DNA from: Streptomyces caeruleatus
GTDB taxonomy: Bacteria; Actinomycetota; Actinomycetes; Streptomycetales; Streptomycetaceae
Direction of reading: 5' to 3'
Assembly (NCBI RefSeq): GCF_001514235.1
Contig: NZ_KQ948928.1
Coordinates: 124,001 to 188,000, forward strand
Length of the DNA stretch: 64,000 nt
The notes under the pieces are model-generated. The model was not told where the DNA came from. It was given only the letters and a program-made list of their open reading frames with translations, and did not search any database. Positions 34,608-42,559 of the stretch are shown in pieces. Position numbers and translations under genes: made by a program. Within the stretch, counting starts at the first letter, position 1. Each line of letters begins with the position of its first letter.

Positions 34608-34637
34608 AGGGCCGCATCCCGTACGGGGTGCGGCCCT
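34608..34637 (+). terminator. Terminator after DUF3710 gene
   Basis: AGGGCCGCATCCC and GGGGTGCGGCCCT form a 13-bp stem with one G-T pair and a GTAC loop, followed by TTTC. Confidence 0.8.
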
Positions 34638-34751
34638 TTCTCGTGCGTGAACCCTTGACGGCGGATTGGTCTGTACCTACCGTCTCCCGCCAACGCGTCT
34701 GTTCATAAAGGCGCTTCGCGTTCACATACGAGAACGGAAGGCCCCCCACGC

Positions 34752-35924
34752 ATGCGCAGAACCGCACTTCTCGCGGCCGCGGCCGCCCTCGTCGCCGGTG
34801 TCCTCGCCTGGCCCACCGGTGCCGACGCCGCCCCCACCGCCTTCGTCCACCCCGGAGTTGGCGTCTCCAAGGGGCAGTTGGACTTCACCCGCTCCAAGGT
34901 CAACGCCGGCGCCCAGCCCTGGAAGGGCGCCTTCGACCGGATGACGGCGAGCAAGTACGCCGATCTGAACCGCACCCCCAAGCCCCGCGCGGTCGTCGAG
35001 TGCGGCTCGTACTCGAACCCCAACCACGGCTGCACCGACGAGCGCGAGGACGCGATAGCCGCCTACACCCACGCCCTGGCCTGGTACGTCACCCGCGACG
35101 AGCGGCACGCGCGGAAGGCCATCGAGCTGATGGACGCCTGGTCCGCGGTGATCAGGGACCACACCAACAGCAACGCGCCCCTCCAGACGGGCTGGGCCGG
35201 CTCCTCCTGGCCCAAGGCCGCCGAGATCATCAAGTACACGTACAGCGGGAACTGGGCGAACTCCGGACGGTTCGCCACCATGCTCCGCACCGTCTACCTG
35301 CCCGAGATCATCAACGGGTCGAACTCCAACGGGAACTGGGAGCTGTCGATGATGGAGGCCGCCGTCGGCATCTCCGTCTTCCTGGAGGACAAGGCGTCGT
35401 ACGACAAGGCCATGGCGAAGTTCCGCACCCGTACCGCCGCCTACGTCTACCTGGCCTCCGACGGCGACCTGCCGAAGACCGTGCCCAGCCAGAATCTCAA
35501 CACCCGCGAGAAGATCGTCAACTACTGGCAGGGGCAGGGCACCTTCGTCACCGGCCTCACCCAGGAGACCTGTCGCGACCTCACGCACACCGGGTACGGC
35601 ATCTCGGCCGTCTCGCACGTCGCGGAGACCAGCCGGATCCAGGGGCAGGACCTCTACGGCACGGACGTCGGCGAGCGGCTGCGGCACGCGCTCGGGTTCC
35701 AGGCCAAGTACGAACTCGGTGCGGCCGTACCCGGCTGGCTGTGCGGCGGCTCGCTGAAGCGCGGGCTCGGGCCGGTCACCGAGGTCGGGCACAACGCCCT
35801 GGCCAACCGTCTCGGACATGCCATGACCAACACCGAGACGCTGAACGAGCGCAACCGCCCGGCCGGCAGCAACAACCTCTTCGTGGCCTGGGAGACCCTC
35901 ACCCACGGCGACAACCCCGGCTGA
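34752..35924 (+). CDS. Secreted alginate lyase-like polysaccharide lyase
   Basis: A 390-residue exported protein with a clear signal peptide (basic start, alanine-rich core, A-D-A cleavage near residue 26). The mature part is an all-helical toroid typical of the alginate lyase superfamily (PL5-like), with N-W-E-L-S-M-M-E-A, a catalytic-type His/Tyr region around T-H-T-G-Y-G, and E-V-G-H-N-A-L. It would cleave uronic-acid polymers outside the cell. Substrate is inferred from family. It stands alone between terminator-like hairpins. Confidence 0.82.
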   Translation: MRRTALLAAAAALVAGVLAWPTGADAAPTAFVHPGVGVSKGQLDFTRSKVNAGAQPWKGAFDRMTASKYADLNRTPKPRAVVECGSYSNPNHGCTDEREDAIAAYTHALAWYVTRDERHARKAIELMDAWSAVIRDHTNSNAPLQTGWAGSSWPKAAEIIKYTYSGNWANSGRFATMLRTVYLPEIINGSNSNGNWELSMMEAAVGISVFLEDKASYDKAMAKFRTRTAAYVYLASDGDLPKTVPSQNLNTREKIVNYWQGQGTFVTGLTQETCRDLTHTGYGISAVSHVAETSRIQGQDLYGTDVGERLRHALGFQAKYELGAAVPGWLCGGSLKRGLGPVTEVGHNALANRLGHAMTNTETLNERNRPAGSNNLFVAWETLTHGDNPG

Positions 35925-35954
35925 GCCCTCCCGCGGTCGAGCCCATGACGTCCT

Positions 35955-35992
35955 GGTGGGAGCGTCAGAGTTGTGTCAAAGACGCTCCCACC
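35955..35992 (+). terminator. Hairpin after alginate lyase gene
   Basis: GGTGGGAGCGTC and GACGCTCCCACC form a perfect 12-bp stem with a 14-nt loop, 31 nt after the stop. No U tract. Confidence 0.6.
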
Positions 35993-36066
35993 ACCGTACC
36001 CGGCCCCATTTGTCGCGATTATTGGCCGTAAGGTCGACGCTGCGTAGGCAGCAGTGGCCGAACACA

Positions 36067-38652
36067 ATGAGGAACATGGGACGCGGCAAGCTTCGGATCT
36101 ACCTCGGTGCGGCACCGGGCGTCGGCAAGACGTACGCGATGCTGTCCGAGGCGCACCGGCGTGTCGAGCGGGGCACCGACTGCGTGGTCGCCTTCGTGGA
36201 GCACCACGAGCGACCACGTACCGAGGTGATGCTGCACGGGCTCGAACAGGTCCGGCGCGGGCGGCTGGAGTACCGGGGCGGCACCTTCACCGAGATGGAC
36301 GTGGACGCCGTGCTCGCCCGGCGTCCCCAGGTGGCCCTCGTCGACGAGCTCGCCCACACCAACGTCCCCGGCTCGCGCAACGCCAAGCGCTGGCAGGACG
36401 TCGAGGAGCTGCTGGCGGCGGGGATCGACGTCATATCGACCGTCAACATCCAGCACCTGGAGTCCCTCGGCGACGTCGTCGAGTCGATCACCGGCGTACG
36501 GCAGCAGGAGACCGTGCCGGACGAGGTGGTGCGCCGGGCCGACCAGATAGAGCTCGTCGACATGTCGCCCCAGGCGCTGCGGCGGCGCATGGCGCACGGC
36601 AACATCTACCAGCCCGACAAGGTCGACGCAGCCCTGTCGAACTACTTCCGGCCCGGCAACCTGACCGCGCTGCGCGAGCTGGCGCTGCTGTGGGTGGCGG
36701 ACCGGGTCGACGAGTACCTGAAGCAGTACCGCAGTGATCACCGGGTGTCGAGGATCTGGGGTTCGCGGGAGCGGATCGTCGTCGGGCTGACCGGCGGCCC
36801 GGAGGGCAGGACCCTCATCCGTCGCGCCGCCCGGCTCGCGGAGAAGGGTGCCGGCGGTGAGGTGCTGGCCGTCTACATCGCCCGCAGCGACGGACTGACC
36901 TCCGCCTCGCCGAAGGAGCTCGCCGTCCAGCGCACCCTCGTCGAGGACCTCGGCGGAACGTTCCACCATGTCGTCGGCGACGACATCCCGGCCGCCCTGC
37001 TCGACTTCGCGCGCGGTGTGAACGCCACCCAGATCGTCCTCGGCTCCTCGCGCCGCCGAAGCTGGCAGTACGTCTTCGGACCGGGCGTGGGCGTGACCGT
37101 CGCCCGGGACTCCGGCCCCGACCTCGACGTGCACATCGTCACGCACGAGGAGGCCGCCAAGGGACGCGGCCTGCCCGTGGCCCGGGGAGCCCGGCTCGGC
37201 CGGTCCAGGATCCTGTGGGGCTGGTTCACCGGCGTGGGCGGCCCGGTGCTGCTCACCCTGCTGCTGACCCACATCGACGCCGACCTCGGTCTCGCGAACG
37301 ACATGCTGCTGTTCCTGACCCTGACGGTGGCCGCGGCCCTGCTCGGCGGGCTCTACCCCGCCCTCGCCTCCGCGGCGGTCGGCTCGCTGCTGCTCAACTG
37401 GTTCTTCACCCCGCCCCTGCACCGCATCTCCATCGCCGACCCGAAGAACCTGCTCGCCCTCGTGATCTTCGTGCTAGTGGCGCTCGCGGTCGCCTCCGTG
37501 GTCGACCTCGCCGCCCGCCGCACCCACCAGGCGGCCCGGCTGCGCGCCGAGTCGGAGATCCTCTCGTTCCTCGCGGGCAACGTGCTGCGCGGCGAGACCG
37601 GCCTGGAGGAGCTGCTGGAGCGGGTCCGCGAGACCTTCGGCATGGACTCGGCGGCGCTGCTGGAGCGCGACAGCGACGTCGACCCGTGGACACGGGCGGG
37701 CGAGGTGGGCCAGGGACCAGCGCCGCAGCGGCCGGAGGACGCGGACGTCGACGTACCGGTCGGCGACCACATGGCGCTCGCGCTGACCGGCCGCGTACTG
37801 CCCGCCGAGGACCGCCGGGTGCTCGCCGCCTTCGCCGCACAGGCGGCCGTGGTCCTGGACCGGCGCCGGCTCCAGGAGGAGGCCGACCAGGCCAAGGAGC
37901 TGGCCGAGGGCAACCGCATCCGCACCGCGCTGCTGGCCGCCGTCAGCCATGACCTCCGCACGCCCCTCGCGGGCATCAAGGCGGCGGTCTCCTCCCTGCG
38001 CTCCGACGACGTGGCGTGGTCGGAGGAGGACGAGGCCGAGCTGCTGGCGGGCATCGAGGAGGGTGCCGACCGGCTGGACCACCTGGTCGGGAACCTGCTG
38101 GACATGTCCCGCCTCCAGACCGGTACGGTCACGCCGCTGATCAGGGAAATCGACCTCGACGAGGTGGTGCCGATGGCGCTGGGCGGGGTGCCGGACGGAA
38201 GCGCCGAGCTGGACATCCCGGAGACGCTCCCCATGGTCGCCGTGGACCCCGGGCTGCTGGAGCGGTCGGTGGCCAACCTGGTCGAGAACGCCGTCAAGTA
38301 CAGCCCGGACGACCGCAGGGTCCTGGTGGCCGCCAGCGCCATCGCGGACCGGGTCGAGGTCCGGGTGGTCGACCGGGGGCCGGGCGTCCCGGACGACGCC
38401 AAGGAACGCATCTTCGCGCCGTTCCAGCGCTACGGCGACGCCCCGCGCGGCGCGGGAGTCGGTCTCGGACTCGCGGTCGCCCGCGGGTTCGCCGAGGCGA
38501 TGGGCGGCACGCTGAACGCCGAGGACACGCCCGGCGGCGGCCTCACCATGGTGCTCACTCTGCGGGCGGCGGGATCGCGCGCGGAGCTTGTCGAAGAGGG
38601 GGGCGTGCCAGTGGAGCACCCCGTGGAACCAGAAAGGCAGACCACATGCTGA
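36067..38652 (+). CDS. kdpD: Potassium sensor histidine kinase KdpD
   Basis: An 861-residue kinase: N-terminal KdpD domain with Walker A G-A-A-P-G-V-G-K-T and Walker B L-V-D-E-L-A-H-T-N, a universal-stress-protein domain (about 235-365), four clustered membrane helices (about 395-485), a GAF-like region, phospho-acceptor His in A-V-S-H-D-L-R-T-P-L near residue 629, and an ATPase domain ending in G-L-G-L-A-V-A-R-G. It senses potassium limitation or osmotic stress and phosphorylates KdpE. ATG 36067 is used; ATG 36076 is possible but its AGGA is too close. No kdpFABC pump genes are adjacent. Confidence 0.9.
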   Translation: MRNMGRGKLRIYLGAAPGVGKTYAMLSEAHRRVERGTDCVVAFVEHHERPRTEVMLHGLEQVRRGRLEYRGGTFTEMDVDAVLARRPQVALVDELAHTNVPGSRNAKRWQDVEELLAAGIDVISTVNIQHLESLGDVVESITGVRQQETVPDEVVRRADQIELVDMSPQALRRRMAHGNIYQPDKVDAALSNYFRPGNLTALRELALLWVADRVDEYLKQYRSDHRVSRIWGSRERIVVGLTGGPEGRTLIRRAARLAEKGAGGEVLAVYIARSDGLTSASPKELAVQRTLVEDLGGTFHHVVGDDIPAALLDFARGVNATQIVLGSSRRRSWQYVFGPGVGVTVARDSGPDLDVHIVTHEEAAKGRGLPVARGARLGRSRILWGWFTGVGGPVLLTLLLTHIDADLGLANDMLLFLTLTVAAALLGGLYPALASAAVGSLLLNWFFTPPLHRISIADPKNLLALVIFVLVALAVASVVDLAARRTHQAARLRAESEILSFLAGNVLRGETGLEELLERVRETFGMDSAALLERDSDVDPWTRAGEVGQGPAPQRPEDADVDVPVGDHMALALTGRVLPAEDRRVLAAFAAQAAVVLDRRRLQEEADQAKELAEGNRIRTALLAAVSHDLRTPLAGIKAAVSSLRSDDVAWSEEDEAELLAGIEEGADRLDHLVGNLLDMSRLQTGTVTPLIREIDLDEVVPMALGGVPDGSAELDIPETLPMVAVDPGLLERSVANLVENAVKYSPDDRRVLVAASAIADRVEVRVVDRGPGVPDDAKERIFAPFQRYGDAPRGAGVGLGLAVARGFAEAMGGTLNAEDTPGGGLTMVLTLRAAGSRAELVEEGGVPVEHPVEPERQTTC

Positions 38653-39362
38653 GCCCGACCGCGGGGACCCCCCAGACCCCCACGAGGGTTCTGGTGATCG
38701 ACGACGAGCCGCAGATCGTGCGCGCCCTCGTGATCAACCTCAAGGCCCGCAAGTACGAGGTCGACGCGGCCCACGACGGGGCCACCGCCCTCGAACTCGC
38801 CGCCACCCGCCACCCCGACGTGGTCGTCCTCGACCTCGGACTGCCGGACATGGACGGCGTTGAGGTCATCCGGGGCCTGCGCGGCTGGACCCGGGTGCCG
38901 ATCCTGGTGCTGTCCGCCCGGCACTCCTCCGACGAGAAGGTCGAGGCGCTGGACGCGGGCGCCGACGACTACGTCACCAAGCCCTTCGGCATGGACGAAC
39001 TGCTCGCCCGGCTGCGGGCCGCCGTACGCCGCGCCGAGCCCACGGGGGCCGGCGAGGACGAGGTGATGGTGGAGACCGAGGAGTTCACCGTCGACCTGGC
39101 CGCCAAGAAGGTCAACCGGGGCGGGAAGGACGTACGGCTGACCCCCACCGAATGGCATCTGCTGGAGGTGCTCGTCCGCAATACGGGACGTCTCGTCAGC
39201 CAGCGTCAGCTGCTGCAGGAGGTGTGGGGGCCGTCGTACGGGACGGAGACCAACTATCTGCGGGTCTACATGGCCCAGCTGCGCAGGAAACTGGAGGCCG
39301 ACCCGTCGCACCCCAGGCACTTCGTCACCGAGCCTGGGATGGGCTATCGGTTCGAGAAGTGA
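38646..39362 (+). CDS. kdpE: Response regulator KdpE
   Basis: A 238-residue OmpR-type regulator overlapping kdpD by 7 nt. The phospho-acceptor Asp is in V-V-V-L-D-L-G-L-P, the Lys in Y-V-T-K-P-F-G, and the winged helix ends in R-R-K-L-E and E-P-G-M-G-Y-R-F. Family knowledge: it activates the kdp potassium-pump operon, which must lie elsewhere. Confidence 0.92.
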   Translation: MLSPTAGTPQTPTRVLVIDDEPQIVRALVINLKARKYEVDAAHDGATALELAATRHPDVVVLDLGLPDMDGVEVIRGLRGWTRVPILVLSARHSSDEKVEALDAGADDYVTKPFGMDELLARLRAAVRRAEPTGAGEDEVMVETEEFTVDLAAKKVNRGGKDVRLTPTEWHLLEVLVRNTGRLVSQRQLLQEVWGPSYGTETNYLRVYMAQLRRKLEADPSHPRHFVTEPGMGYRFEK

Positions 39363-39382
39363 TGCCCGGTAGGCTTCAGGAC

Positions 39383-39781
39383 ATGAGTGCTGTTCCTCGT
39401 TCCGAAAAGTCGGTGGGCCGGTTCCGGCGCATGCTCGACCGGCTCTCCTCGTCGCAGGAGGACCTGGAGTCCGAGGAGCTGCGCGAGGACGCCGAGACCG
39501 CCGGCTGTATCAGGATCGGTGACTGCCGTGACCGACAGATAGTGACGGTTACTGGTACCTTGCGCACGGTCACCCTGCGGCCACGCGCGGGCGTTCCGGC
39601 CCTGGAGGCCGAGCTCTTCGACGGCTCCGCCGCGCTGGACGTGGTGTGGCTGGGAAGGCGCTCCATAGTCGGGATAGAGCCGGGGCGCCGGCTCATCGCA
39701 TCGGGCCGGATCTCCATGAGCCGGGGCCGCCGCGTGCTGTTCAACCCGAAATACGAACTGAGACCCCTCGGACGGGAGTAG
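39383..39781 (+). CDS. OB-fold nucleic acid-binding protein
   Basis: A 132-residue protein whose second half is an OB-fold of the tRNA-anticodon/RecG-wedge type (I-V-T-V-T-G-T-L-R-T-V and L-I-A-S-G-R-I-S). The N-terminal 40 residues are charged and helical. The ligand is unknown. ATG 39383 is chosen near AGG in TTCAGGAC. It follows kdpE by 20 nt and is 3 nt from the DUF3159 gene, so all probably lie on one transcript. Confidence 0.78.
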   Translation: MSAVPRSEKSVGRFRRMLDRLSSSQEDLESEELREDAETAGCIRIGDCRDRQIVTVTGTLRTVTLRPRAGVPALEAELFDGSAALDVVWLGRRSIVGIEPGRRLIASGRISMSRGRRVLFNPKYELRPLGRE

Positions 39782-39784
39782 CCG

Positions 39785-40516
39785 GTGACGTCGCTCGACA
39801 AGCCGACTGAAGACACCACCGACACCACCGCGAACCCCGAGCACGACGCCCGGGCGGTGACCGAGGCCGCCCTGTTCGAGGCCTTCGGCGGCATGCGCGG
39901 CATGATCGAGACGGTGCTGCCGGGTCTGCTCTTCGTCACCATCTACACGATCAACAAGGACCTGCACCTCTCGGCCATCGCGGCGCTCGCGGTGTCCCTG
40001 GTGCTCGTGGTCGTCCGCCTGGTGATGCGGGACACCGTCAAGCACGCGTTCAGCGGTGTCTTCGGCGTCGCCTTCGGTGTCGTGTTCGCGATGATGACCG
40101 GCAACGCCAAGGACTTCTACCTGCCCGGCATGCTCTACACTCTGGGGCTGGGCCTCGCGTACATCATCACGACCCTGTGCGGCGTGCCACTGATCGGGCT
40201 GATCCTCGGGCCGGTGTTCAAGGAGAACCTCTCCTGGCGCACGCGCAATCCCGGCCGCAAGAAGGCCTACGCGAAGGCCAGTTACGCCTGGGGCGCGATC
40301 CTGCTGGCCAAGTGCGCGATCCTCTTCCCGCTGTACTGGTGGGCGGACACCACGCAGTTCGGGTGGGTCCTGATCGCGCTGAAGATCCCGCCGTTCCTGC
40401 TGGCCGTCTGGCTGACCTGGGTCTTCCTGGCGAAGGCGCCCGCGCCGATTGACGTGTTCGCCGAGATGGAGGCGGAGGAGAAGGCGCGGGAGGCTGCTGC
40501 TCGGTCAGCCGAGTAG
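39785..40516 (+). CDS. DUF3159 family membrane protein
   Basis: A 243-residue protein with five or six membrane helices between residues 45 and 220, a hydrophilic N-terminus and a charged helical C-terminus (M-E-A-E-E-K-A-R-E). GTG 39785 follows the OB-fold stop by 3 nt. DUF3159 proteins are actinobacterial membrane proteins of unknown function; the position between kdpDE and the trkA/kimA group suggests a membrane or ion role, which is inference only. Confidence 0.8.
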   Translation: MTSLDKPTEDTTDTTANPEHDARAVTEAALFEAFGGMRGMIETVLPGLLFVTIYTINKDLHLSAIAALAVSLVLVVVRLVMRDTVKHAFSGVFGVAFGVVFAMMTGNAKDFYLPGMLYTLGLGLAYIITTLCGVPLIGLILGPVFKENLSWRTRNPGRKKAYAKASYAWGAILLAKCAILFPLYWWADTTQFGWVLIALKIPPFLLAVWLTWVFLAKAPAPIDVFAEMEAEEKAREAAARSAE

Positions 40517-40542
40517 GTGGTCGGCGTTTGTCTGAGCGTCAC

Positions 40543-40610
40543 TGGGGGCTACCGCCCCCAGACCCCCGCTTCGGCCTGAACGGCCTCGTCCTCAAACGCC
40601 GGACCGGCTG
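40543..40610. repeat. Dispersed Streptomyces intergenic palindromic repeat
   Basis: The segment starts with TGGGGGC-TACC-GCCCCCA and continues as GACCCCCGCTTCGGCCTGAA and then a CGTCCTCAAACGCCGGAC stretch. I recognise this as a short intergenic element repeated many times in Streptomyces genomes, usually after stop codons. This is its only copy in the window. Confidence 0.7.
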
Positions 40611-40613
40611 GTA

Positions 40614-40647
40614 GGAAGGGCGCCCCGAGATTTCGGGGCGCCCTTCC
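40614..40647. terminator. Bidirectional terminator between DUF3159 and trkA genes
   Basis: GGAAGGGCGCCCCGA and TCGGGGCGCCCTTCC form a perfect 15-bp stem with a GATT loop, between convergent genes. Confidence 0.85.
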
Positions 40648-40667
40648 TGCCGTATCGCGCGAAGCGG

Positions 40668-41345
40668 CTAGCTCGCCGTGTCCTCCCGGCGGACCGACAG
40701 CAGGTCCTCCAGCTGCTCCTCGCGGGCCTGGGCGGCCACGAAGAGGAGTTCGTCGCCGGCCTCCAGGGAGTCCTCCCGGGACGGGGTGAGGACGCGGGTG
40801 CCGCGGATGATGGTGACCAGGGACGTGTCCTGCGGCCACTCGACGTCGCCGACCTGGGTGCCGGCCAGGGCCGACTCCTCCGGCAGGGTCAGCTCCACGA
40901 GGTTGGCGTCGCCGTGGCTGAAGCGGAGCAGACGGACCAGGTCGCCGACGCTCACCGCCTCCTCGACCAGGGCCGACATCAGACGCGGGGTGGAGACGGC
41001 CACGTCGACGCCCCAGGACTCGTTGAACAGCCACTCGTTCTTGGGGTTGTTCACGCGGGCGACGACGCGCGGGACGCCGTACTCCGTCTTCGCCAGGAGC
41101 GAGACGACCAGGTTGACCTTGTCGTCGCCGGTCGCGGCGATCACCACGTTGCAGCGCTGAAGGGCCGCCTCGTCCAGGGACGTGATCTCGCAGGCGTCGG
41201 CCAGCAGCCACTCCGCCTGCGGGACGCGCTCGACCGAGATGGCGGTCGGCGCCTTGTCGATGAGCAGGACCTCGTGGCCGTTCTCCAGCAGTTCGCCCGC
41301 GATGGAGCGACCCACCGCGCCGGCACCGGCAATGGCGACCCTCAT
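40668..41345 (-). CDS. TrkA-family potassium channel/transporter regulatory protein (second)
   Basis: A 225-residue RCK protein: Rossmann-type RCK-N domain with G-A-G-A-V-G-R-S near residue 7 and acidic L-L-I-D-K ending strand 2, then RCK-C from about residue 140. Such proteins bind NAD(H), ATP/ADP or c-di-AMP and gate K+ transporters at the membrane. Its ATG overlaps the stop of the first TrkA gene by one base (TGATG), so the two are made together and probably form a hetero-oligomeric ring. Confidence 0.87.
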   Translation of the reverse strand: MRVAIAGAGAVGRSIAGELLENGHEVLLIDKAPTAISVERVPQAEWLLADACEITSLDEAALQRCNVVIAATGDDKVNLVVSLLAKTEYGVPRVVARVNNPKNEWLFNESWGVDVAVSTPRLMSALVEEAVSVGDLVRLLRFSHGDANLVELTLPEESALAGTQVGDVEWPQDTSLVTIIRGTRVLTPSREDSLEAGDELLFVAAQAREEQLEDLLSVRREDTAS

Positions 41346-42016
41346 CAGTGACCGCCCTCCTCTTCGGGACCCTTGGCGAACGCCGCCTCGACCTTGTCGA
41401 CCTCGTCGGCACGCATCATCACGTGCACCAGGTCGCCCTCCTGCAACACCGTCTGCGAGGTGGGCAGGATCGCCTCGCCGAGCCGGGTCAGGAACGCCAC
41501 GCGGACGCCCGTCTCCTCCTGGAGCCTGCTGATCTTGTGGCCCACCCAGGCCGTGGACGTGTGCACCTCGGCGAGCTGGACGCCGCCGGTGGGATCCCGC
41601 CACAACGGCTCGGCGCCCGAGGGGAGCAGCCGGCGCAGCATCTGGTCGGCCGTCCAGCGGACCGTGGCCACGGTGGGGATGCCGAGACGCTGGTAGACCT
41701 CGGCGCGGCGGGGGTCGTAGATCCGTGCCGCGACGTTCTCCACGCCGAACATCTCGCGGGCCACGCGCGCGGAGATGATGTTCGAGTTGTCCCCGCTGGA
41801 GACGGCGGCGAAGGCGCCGGCCTCCTCGATGCCCGCCTCGCGCAGGGTGTCCTGGTCGAAGCCGACGCCGGTGACCCGGCGGCCTCCGAACCCGGGGCCC
41901 AGCCGGCGGAACGCGGTGGGGTCCTGGTCGATCACGGCGACCGTGTGCCCCTGTTGCTCCAGGGTCTGGGCAAGAGCGGAACCCACCCTTCCGCAACCCA
42001 TGATGACGATGTGCAC
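41345..42016 (-). CDS. TrkA-family potassium channel/transporter regulatory protein (first)
   Basis: A 223-residue RCK protein with G-C-G-R-V-G-S-A near residue 8 and A-V-I-D-Q-D, plus an RCK-C half. GTG 42016 is chosen because V-H-I-V-I-M-G-C-G is the normal family start; GTG 42031 is the alternative. No TrkH/Ktr channel subunit is encoded nearby; the divergent KimA-like transporter is the obvious candidate partner (inference). Confidence 0.87.
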   Translation of the reverse strand: MHIVIMGCGRVGSALAQTLEQQGHTVAVIDQDPTAFRRLGPGFGGRRVTGVGFDQDTLREAGIEEAGAFAAVSSGDNSNIISARVAREMFGVENVAARIYDPRRAEVYQRLGIPTVATVRWTADQMLRRLLPSGAEPLWRDPTGGVQLAEVHTSTAWVGHKISRLQEETGVRVAFLTRLGEAILPTSQTVLQEGDLVHVMMRADEVDKVEAAFAKGPEEEGGH

Positions 42017-42559
42017 GGTCTTACCCCGCACTCCTCGTTAGGCGTCTGACTTGCGTGAACGTGGTGCTCATATCCTTCTCTCGGTTCGCCGGGCAACAGG
42101 CGCGGGCCGGTCGCGGACCGCTGGGCAACATCATGCCGGGGAATGCCGGGGATGATCCCTCGCGGTACGGATCGTGGACTGCCGTACAGGCCGGCCCGCG
42201 TGTGCCTCGGTCCACCGTAACGTCCGCCTCCGACACACCGACCGGCGCGTCGGCTGTCCCGTACGACCCCCTCAGCGGCGGTTGAAGCTGCGGAGGCTGG
42301 CGAGTGCCAGGAGGCCGAGTCCGGCGAGCGAGACGAGGGCCCCGACGAGCTGAGCGGCCGTCTGCGACATGAGGTCTCCCGGATGTGATGAGCGTACTGA
42401 CGCAGGTGGGCGGATCCGCAGGTACGCAGGTCATGGAGGCACGGGGGCGCCGCGGGGGCCCGTGCCCGGCGCGTTCGGGGCACGGAATTCACCCCGGCGC
42501 CGCGCGCGATTTCACCCGGATGTGCTCCGTCCCATGAGGGGGGCCTACGATTCTCTGTT
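42017..42559. other. Divergent region trkA / kimA-like
   Basis: About 540 nt. It contains the 32-codon microprotein gene (42272-42370, minus) and otherwise no supported reading frame. The 42050-42110 and 42490-42550 stretches are AT-richer and probably hold the two divergent promoters. Confidence 0.5.
42272..42370 (-). CDS. 32-residue single-helix membrane microprotein
   Basis: A short frame from ATG 42370 to TGA 42272-42274, with GGGAG 6 nt before the ATG. It encodes a polar start (M-S-Q-T-A-A-Q), a continuous hydrophobic helix of about 19 residues (L-V-G-A-L-V-S-L-A-G-L-G-L-L-A-L-A) and a basic tail (F-N-R-R). This is the architecture of small regulatory membrane peptides such as KdpF-like subunits. 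It points the same way as the trkA pair, 255 nt upstream. I recognise no family; reality rests on the site, composition and location. Confidence 0.55.
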   Translation of the reverse strand: MSQTAAQLVGALVSLAGLGLLALASLRSFNRR

